Assembly (NCBI GenBank): GCA_963729075.1
Contig: CAVSMU010000003.1
Span: 358,959-422,958 of the forward strand
Origin: WHSW01 sp963729075
Lineage (GTDB): Bacteria; Actinomycetota; Thermoleophilia; Solirubrobacterales; 70-9
Direction: 5' to 3'
Length of the DNA: 64,000 nucleotides
The translations under genes were made by a program, and so were the position numbers. The notes beneath the pieces are model-generated. The model saw only the letters and a program-made list of their open reading frames with translations, had not been told where the DNA came from and searched no databases. Shown one piece after another: positions 59,935-64,000 of this stretch (its first letter is position 1; each line of letters begins with the position of its first letter).

Positions 59935-60494
59935 GCGAGCGGTACGTCGAGCAGAACATCGACGACCCGATCGCCTTCCCGCCGATCGCCGGCTTCCCGC
60001 AGTCGCAGGATCAGGTCGGCGTGAGCACCGCAGTCCACGAGGCCAGTCACGTCGCCGCGGCGATCATGCTCGGGCGCGTGGTCGATCACGTATGGGTCGA
60101 GGTCGGCCACACGCTGCCAGGCGACACCCTCGGGCAGGCGCGCATCCCGGTCGGCGAGAGGATCGAGGCATCGCAGATCCCGGTCTGCGTGATCGGCTAC
60201 ATGTCCGAGGACACACCCGGACTGGCCGCCGTCGTTTGAGGACGCCCGCGACGAGAAGCTCGAGGCGCTCGGCAAGGTGATCCGGTTACCTCGGCCTCAG
60301 CGAGGAGCACGTACGACGAGCTCGTCGAGATCGCTCGCGACATGCTCGCCGACCCCGACTTCATCCGTATCCGCGACTCCATCGCCCGCGCCCTGGCCAC
60401 CGTCCCGCGGCTTGAGCGCGAGGACGTCGAGGCGCTCTGTCAAGTCCACGGCTTCCCGATCCCCGAACGCCAGGAGCAGCCATGCAGCACATAA
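59756..60494 (+). pseudogene. HExxH metallopeptidase-like protein with frameshifts
   Basis: GTG 59756: SIPNKAEIERERRRDARA and RQRERKAEAEAIRQAER form a coiled coil. The frame shifts near 59938 to ERYVEQNIDDPIAFPPIAGF, with VHEASHVAAAIMLGRVVDHVW (HEASH as HExxH, M41-like), then shifts again near 60230 to FEDARDEKLEALGKV and DMLADPDFIRIRDSIARALA. The phage context suggests a head-assembly or host-interacting protease. Confidence 0.6.
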
Positions 60495-60992
60495 CCGTGA
60501 AGGCCCAGGTCGCCGAGACCACGGAGCTCGGCCATCTCGCCGCGCTCGCCGCCACGTATTCCGTCGATCGCGCAGGGCGAGCGGATCGTCCCCGGCGCGT
60601 TCGGCACGACGATCGCTCGGTGGCAAGCGAGCGGCAAGAAGGTGCCGCTGCACTGGAACCACGGAAGCAAGGCCGAGGACATCATCGGCGAGGTCGATCC
60701 GCAGACGATGATCGAGACCGAGGACGGACTGTTCGTCGAGGGCGACCTCGACATCCACGACAGCGACGTCGCTCGCCAGGCCTGGCGCTCGGTGAAGAGG
60801 AACAGGGTCGGCCTGTCGTTCGGCTATATCGTCACCGAGGATCGCGACGGAGCCGACGGGACGAAGGAGCTGGTCGAGCTCGACCTGTTCGAGATCACGC
60901 CTGACGCCGACACCCGCGAACGCCGACACCCGCGTGCTCGAGACCAAGTCGCTCAGCGCGACCCGGTCCGGGTCCGGAGGTTCGAGGCGTAG
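60482..60992 (+). pseudogene. HK97-family phage prohead protease, frame-shifted
   Basis: Starts at ATG 60482; the frame switches near 60570 and again near 60905. In the middle frame: GERIVPGAFGTTIARW, KKVPLHWNHGS with the catalytic His, and KRNRVGLSFGYIV with the catalytic Ser; the end PANADTRVLETKSL is in the third frame. These are the U35 prohead-protease motifs. It processes the scaffold and capsid of HK97-like phages. Confidence 0.75.
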
Positions 60993-61096
60993 GGAGGGTA
61001 GGAATCGGAATCGGTGCGATCCGAACAACCGCCGGGTAGCACACCGCACACACGAACGATTCCCAATTGCCTGAATTGCCAACCGAAGGGAGATCC

Positions 61097-61510
61097 GTGA
61101 AGCGCATAACGCTCGTAGTCACCCTCAGCTTGGTCGCCGCCACCTCCGCGACCGCTCAGGCTCGAAACGTCAAAGGACCGGATGCTGTCGATCCGGGTTC
61201 GCGCGTGGTCTTTAAGGGCACGGGGTACAACTTCGGAGCCGAAACCCTCGCCCGCGTCATTCCCACCACCTGCCCTGCCGGGGGAGAGTGCGTGAACACG
61301 ATCAAGAACGGCAAGGCGAGTGGAAGGTGAAGAGCAGCGGCAAGGTGCGGGCCGAGTTCCGCTGGCCGAGGACCTATACCGAGCTTCGCCTCGCCGACGA
61401 ACCCCGACAGGTACCAGTGGCAGGCAGGGCAGGAGGTGCGAGTTCAGATCTGCGAGTTCGAAGGCGGCTTCAAGTGTGGAAGCACATACATCCGAATCAA
61501 GGCCGAATGA
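61097..61510 (+). pseudogene. Secreted protein with two compensating frameshifts
   Basis: GTG 61097 with GGGAGA upstream; signal peptide VKRITLVVTLSLVAATSATA. Then VDPGSRVVFKGTGYNFG; a shift near 61320 to EWKVKSSGKVRAEFRWPRTY; a second near 61395 back to the first frame, DRYQWQAGQEVRVQIC and FKCGSTYIRIKAE, ending at TGA 61510. A cargo gene or small Ig-like domain; unrecognised. Confidence 0.55.
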
Positions 61511-61883
61511 GCGCTGAGCCGAGACCCGAGCCGCCAACCGAGCTTCGCAGCGCCGGCCAGCGGCTCTGGACCGCGATCACAACCGACGTCGGCGAAGGCT
61601 GGCGACTGGACGCCCGCGAACTCCATCTCCTTGAGCGCGCCTGCCGGGTCGAGGACGAGCTGCGCGAGCTTGAGCGCGTGGTCGACGCCGATGGCCTGAT
61701 GAGCACGGGAAGCACCGGGCACCGACCATCCACCCGGCGCTCGCCGAGGCTCGGCAGCTTCGCCTCGTCCAGCAGCGTCTCCTCGGCTCGATCGAACTCT
61801 GCAATCCGGCCGACGGCACCCGTGATGCCGGCTCCGCTCATGGGGGCGCCGCGGCACGCGCCCGGTGGCAGAAGGCGGGCTGA
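61507..61883 (+). pseudogene. Phage terminase small subunit (P27-like), frame-shifted
   Basis: ATG 61507 overlaps the previous stop. RSAGQRLWTAITTDVGEGW, LDARELHLLERACRVEDEL and DGLMSTGSTG, then one indel near 61715, then HPALAEARQLRLVQQRLLG. This is the P27-family terminase small subunit layout. It would recognise DNA for packaging. Its partner large subunit is not present. Confidence 0.7.
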
Positions 61884-62371
61884 TGGGCCGCTCTCGCCAC
61901 GCCGACCTCGGTCCCCCTCCACTCGACGAGTTCGACCTGCCGTTCATCCTCGGTCAAGGCCCGGACCCTGACGATCCCTACACCGACGAGCAGCTCGGAC
62001 TCGCCTGGCGGCTTCACGGCGCGGAACTGATGGCGGGTGCCGCATCCGCGCCCGGCGACCGCTTCTGGGGCTATTGGGACTTCGAACTCGGGATCGATGA
62101 GCCCACGACCAGGCTCGAGCGCGTGCTCGAACTCGACCGGTGCGGCCTGCTGACCGACGAGGAGCGCAGCCGGATCGCCGCGGATGCCGAACGCGCCGCC
62201 AAGCGCTTTCGAGGGCATGTGGTGACCGGGCCCCGCGGCGTCGCGGAGTCGATGGAGCGCGCGGCAGCGGGAGCGCGAGGACGAGGCGATCGCGATCGCC
62301 GAGGCGCTTTGAGCGCACAACGGACGCTGAGCCCGGCTGGGAACCTCGCCGGTCCGCTTGACAGACCCTAA
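61883..62371 (+). CDS. Acidic phage-segment protein, C-terminus frame-shifted
   Basis: 162 codons from ATG 61883, overlapping the terminase stop by one base. LDEFDLPFILGQGPDPDDPY, LAWRLHGAELMAGAA, RFWGYWDFELGIDEP, TTRLERVLELDRCGLLTDEE. A shift near 62262 would give EREDEAIAIAEAL and a natural stop at about 62312. Unknown function. Confidence 0.5.
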   Translation: MGRSRHADLGPPPLDEFDLPFILGQGPDPDDPYTDEQLGLAWRLHGAELMAGAASAPGDRFWGYWDFELGIDEPTTRLERVLELDRCGLLTDEERSRIAADAERAAKRFRGHVVTGPRGVAESMERAAAGARGRGDRDRRGALSAQRTLSPAGNLAGPLDRP

Positions 62372-62445
62372 TTCGGGTTTAGGCTCGCGCCATCACTTAG
62401 AAGCCGCGCCCGGAATGCTCCGGTCGCCAAGAAGGGGAGTTCGCA

Positions 62446-63973
62446 TGAGCGCACGGTACGCAGGCGGGATCGCCTCGTCTTGCTGAGGGGGCGCAGGTCG
62501 CTCGCAGACCACGGTCGCGCCTCGTGCGCCGCGCCGCGCTCGCGGTGGTGGGGCTCGCGACGCTGGCGTTCGCCGCGCCCGCCTCCGCGACCACCTAGAC
62601 CTTCAACTTCACCGGCGCGGCGCAGACCTGGACCGTCCCCGCCGGGGTCACCAGCGCGACCTTCGACCTCTACGGGGCGCAGGGTGGCGGAATTCCAGCG
62701 GCCAGCTTCGCGCCCGGCCTCGGCGGCCGGGCGACGGCGACGATCGCAGTCACCCCCGGCGACTCGATCCAGGTCAACGTCGGCGGGCAGGGAGTTGTCG
62801 GCGTCGGAGGCTTCAACGGCGGCGGCGACGGCGCTACCGGCGGCACGGCGGACCTCGGCGGCGGCGGCGGCGGCGCCTCGGACATCCGGATCGGCGGCAC
62901 CGACGCTCGCCGACCGCGTGCTCGTCGCCGGCGGCGGCGGAGGGGCTGGGGGCTGCGCTGTTGCGGCGCACCGGTATCCGGCGGCGATGGCGGTGGGGAG
63001 AGCGGCGAGGCCGGACTCGCCGGACACGCCAGCGTTTGTGCCGGTTCCGTGGCCGGCGGCGGCGGCACGCAGACCGACGGGGGCAGCGCCACGTCCCCGC
63101 GACGAGCGGGCGACTTCGGCGTCGGTGGAGACGGCGCTCGGCGGTAGCTCGGCGGCGGCGGCGGCGGCGGCGGCTGGTACGGCGGCGGCGGCGGCCTGGG
63201 CGCGGCCGGCGGCGGCGGCGGCTCCGGCTACGGACCCGCGGGCACCGTCTTTGAGACCGGGGTTCGCAGCGGCAACGGCCTCGTCACCGTCACCTACAGG
63301 TTCACCACCGCCACCCTTACCACGAGCGCCTCGCCCGACATCGCCCTCGGCGGCCAGATCACCGACACCGCGACCCTCGCCAACGGAGTTTCGCCGACCG
63401 GCCAGATCACCTTCCGCCTCTACGGCCCCGACGACGCCAACTGCTCGGGGGCCCCGGCCTTCACCGACACCAAGACGGTCTCCGGCAACGGCTCCTACCA
63501 ATCTGCCGCGTTCGCCCCGGCCCAGCCCGGCCTCTACCGCTGGGTCGCGAGCTACTCCGGCGACACCGACAACGTCGCAGTCGCCGGCGCATGTAACGAC
63601 CCGGGCGAGTCGGTGACCGTCTCGGCCGTCGCCGCGACCACGTCGCCGCCCTCGAACGCGACCGCGTCGCCGCCCTCGAACGAGTTCAGCTTCGGCAAGG
63701 TGAAGAGAAACCTGGAAGAAGGGGACCGCGAAGCTGACCGTGAAGGTGCCGGGCCGCGGCGAACTCGAGCTCGCGAAGACCAAGAAGGTCAAGGCCGATG
63801 ATGAGTCGGCGGTGGCGGCGGGAAACGAGAAGCTGGTGGTCAAGCCGAAGGGCAAGGCGAAGAAGAAGCTGAATCAGACGGGCAAGGTGAAGGTCAAGGC
63901 CAAGGTGACCTACACGCCGACCGGGGGCGAGCCGAACACCGAGTCGAAGAAGGTGACGCTGAAGCTCGGCTAG
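62446..63973 (+). pseudogene. Glycine-rich secreted protein with Ig-like domain, disrupted
   Basis: Pieces in order: a signal peptide (RRAALAVVGLATLAFAAPASA) followed by an in-frame TAG at 62596; FNFTGAAQTWTVPAGVTSAT; a glycine-rich block (GGGGGASDIRIGGT, VLVAGGGGG) with several shifts; an Ig-like repeat (TASPDIALGGQITDTATL-like; SGQITFRLYGPDDANCSG-like sequence); and a Lys-rich end (KAKKKLNQTGKVKVKAKVTY, VTLKLG) stopping at 63973. It resembles the surface proteins of Thermoleophilia. At least four frame breaks plus one stop codon. Confidence 0.6.
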
Positions 63974-64000
63974 GGGGTTGGGACGCTGCCCCAGCCATCG

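Larger units (their letters stand above)
59228..62371 (+). mobile_element. Decayed prophage (or GTA-like) segment
   Basis: Genes in a row with overlapping starts and phage-type content: zinc ribbon, HExxH protein, HK97 prohead protease, a secreted protein, P27-like terminase small subunit and an acidic protein. Nearly all carry indels. Large terminase, portal and capsid are absent from the window. No integrase or att site seen. Confidence 0.6.

Overview
The window looks like chromosomal DNA of a high-GC actinobacterium, most likely of the class Thermoleophilia (Solirubrobacterales or Gaiellales relatives). The reasons are GC-rich codon use throughout, an actinobacterial IHF (mIHF), the DUF4235/holin-like/DUF3618 trio, a SARP-type regulator, YrbE-like ABC permeases, and Lys-rich secreted proteins typical of that class. 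No rRNA, tRNA or CRISPR array was seen.

Layout. 0-5 kb: a truncated membrane protein, a nitrilase-family amidase with a TetR regulator behind a perfect palindrome, a small membrane-protein trio, DegV, and an extended SDR epimerase. 5-12 kb: Fe-S and redox functions (ErpA, ABC-F ATPase, monothiol glutaredoxin, BolA, an AAA ATPase with a nested-palindrome operator, FprA-type ferredoxin reductase, HemQ). 12-25 kb: a membrane protein with a phosphatase-like ectodomain, a GT4-flippase-like fusion, a SAM riboswitch with metH, an aldehyde dehydrogenase, and two PQQ-type sugar dehydrogenases. 25-34 kb: a YrbE-YrbE-ATPase lipid ABC module without an MCE protein, an MMPL transporter, a thioredoxin-like protein, and mIHF. 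34-38 kb: a divergent alpha-oxoamine synthase / GNAT-like pair that may be a ceramide-type sphingolipid module, and AlkA.

38-49 kb is the most unusual part. A very large SARP-STAND-WD40 regulator has an intact front and a WD40 tail broken by many indels. It is followed by three secreted-protein genes (choice-of-anchor protein, GH10 xylanase, vanadium haloperoxidase). Each of the three is preceded by 3-4 heptamers (consensus TNNACCG) spaced exactly 11 bp apart, which is the architecture of SARP operators. I infer a self-contained regulator plus secreted-enzyme regulon. A sulfatase gene of lower GC follows.

48-58 kb: a thiamine-precursor ABC transporter under a TPP riboswitch, MoxR/VWA genes, PPK2, an amtB-PII operon whose PII lacks Tyr51, and a PAS/metallo-beta-lactamase pair. 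59-64 kb: a decayed prophage segment (zinc ribbon, HExxH protein, HK97 prohead protease, terminase small subunit) and a glycine-rich surface protein, nearly all interrupted by indels. Many genes lacking a Shine-Dalgarno have a TANNNT -10-like hexamer 6-9 nt before the start codon, which suggests widespread leaderless transcription.
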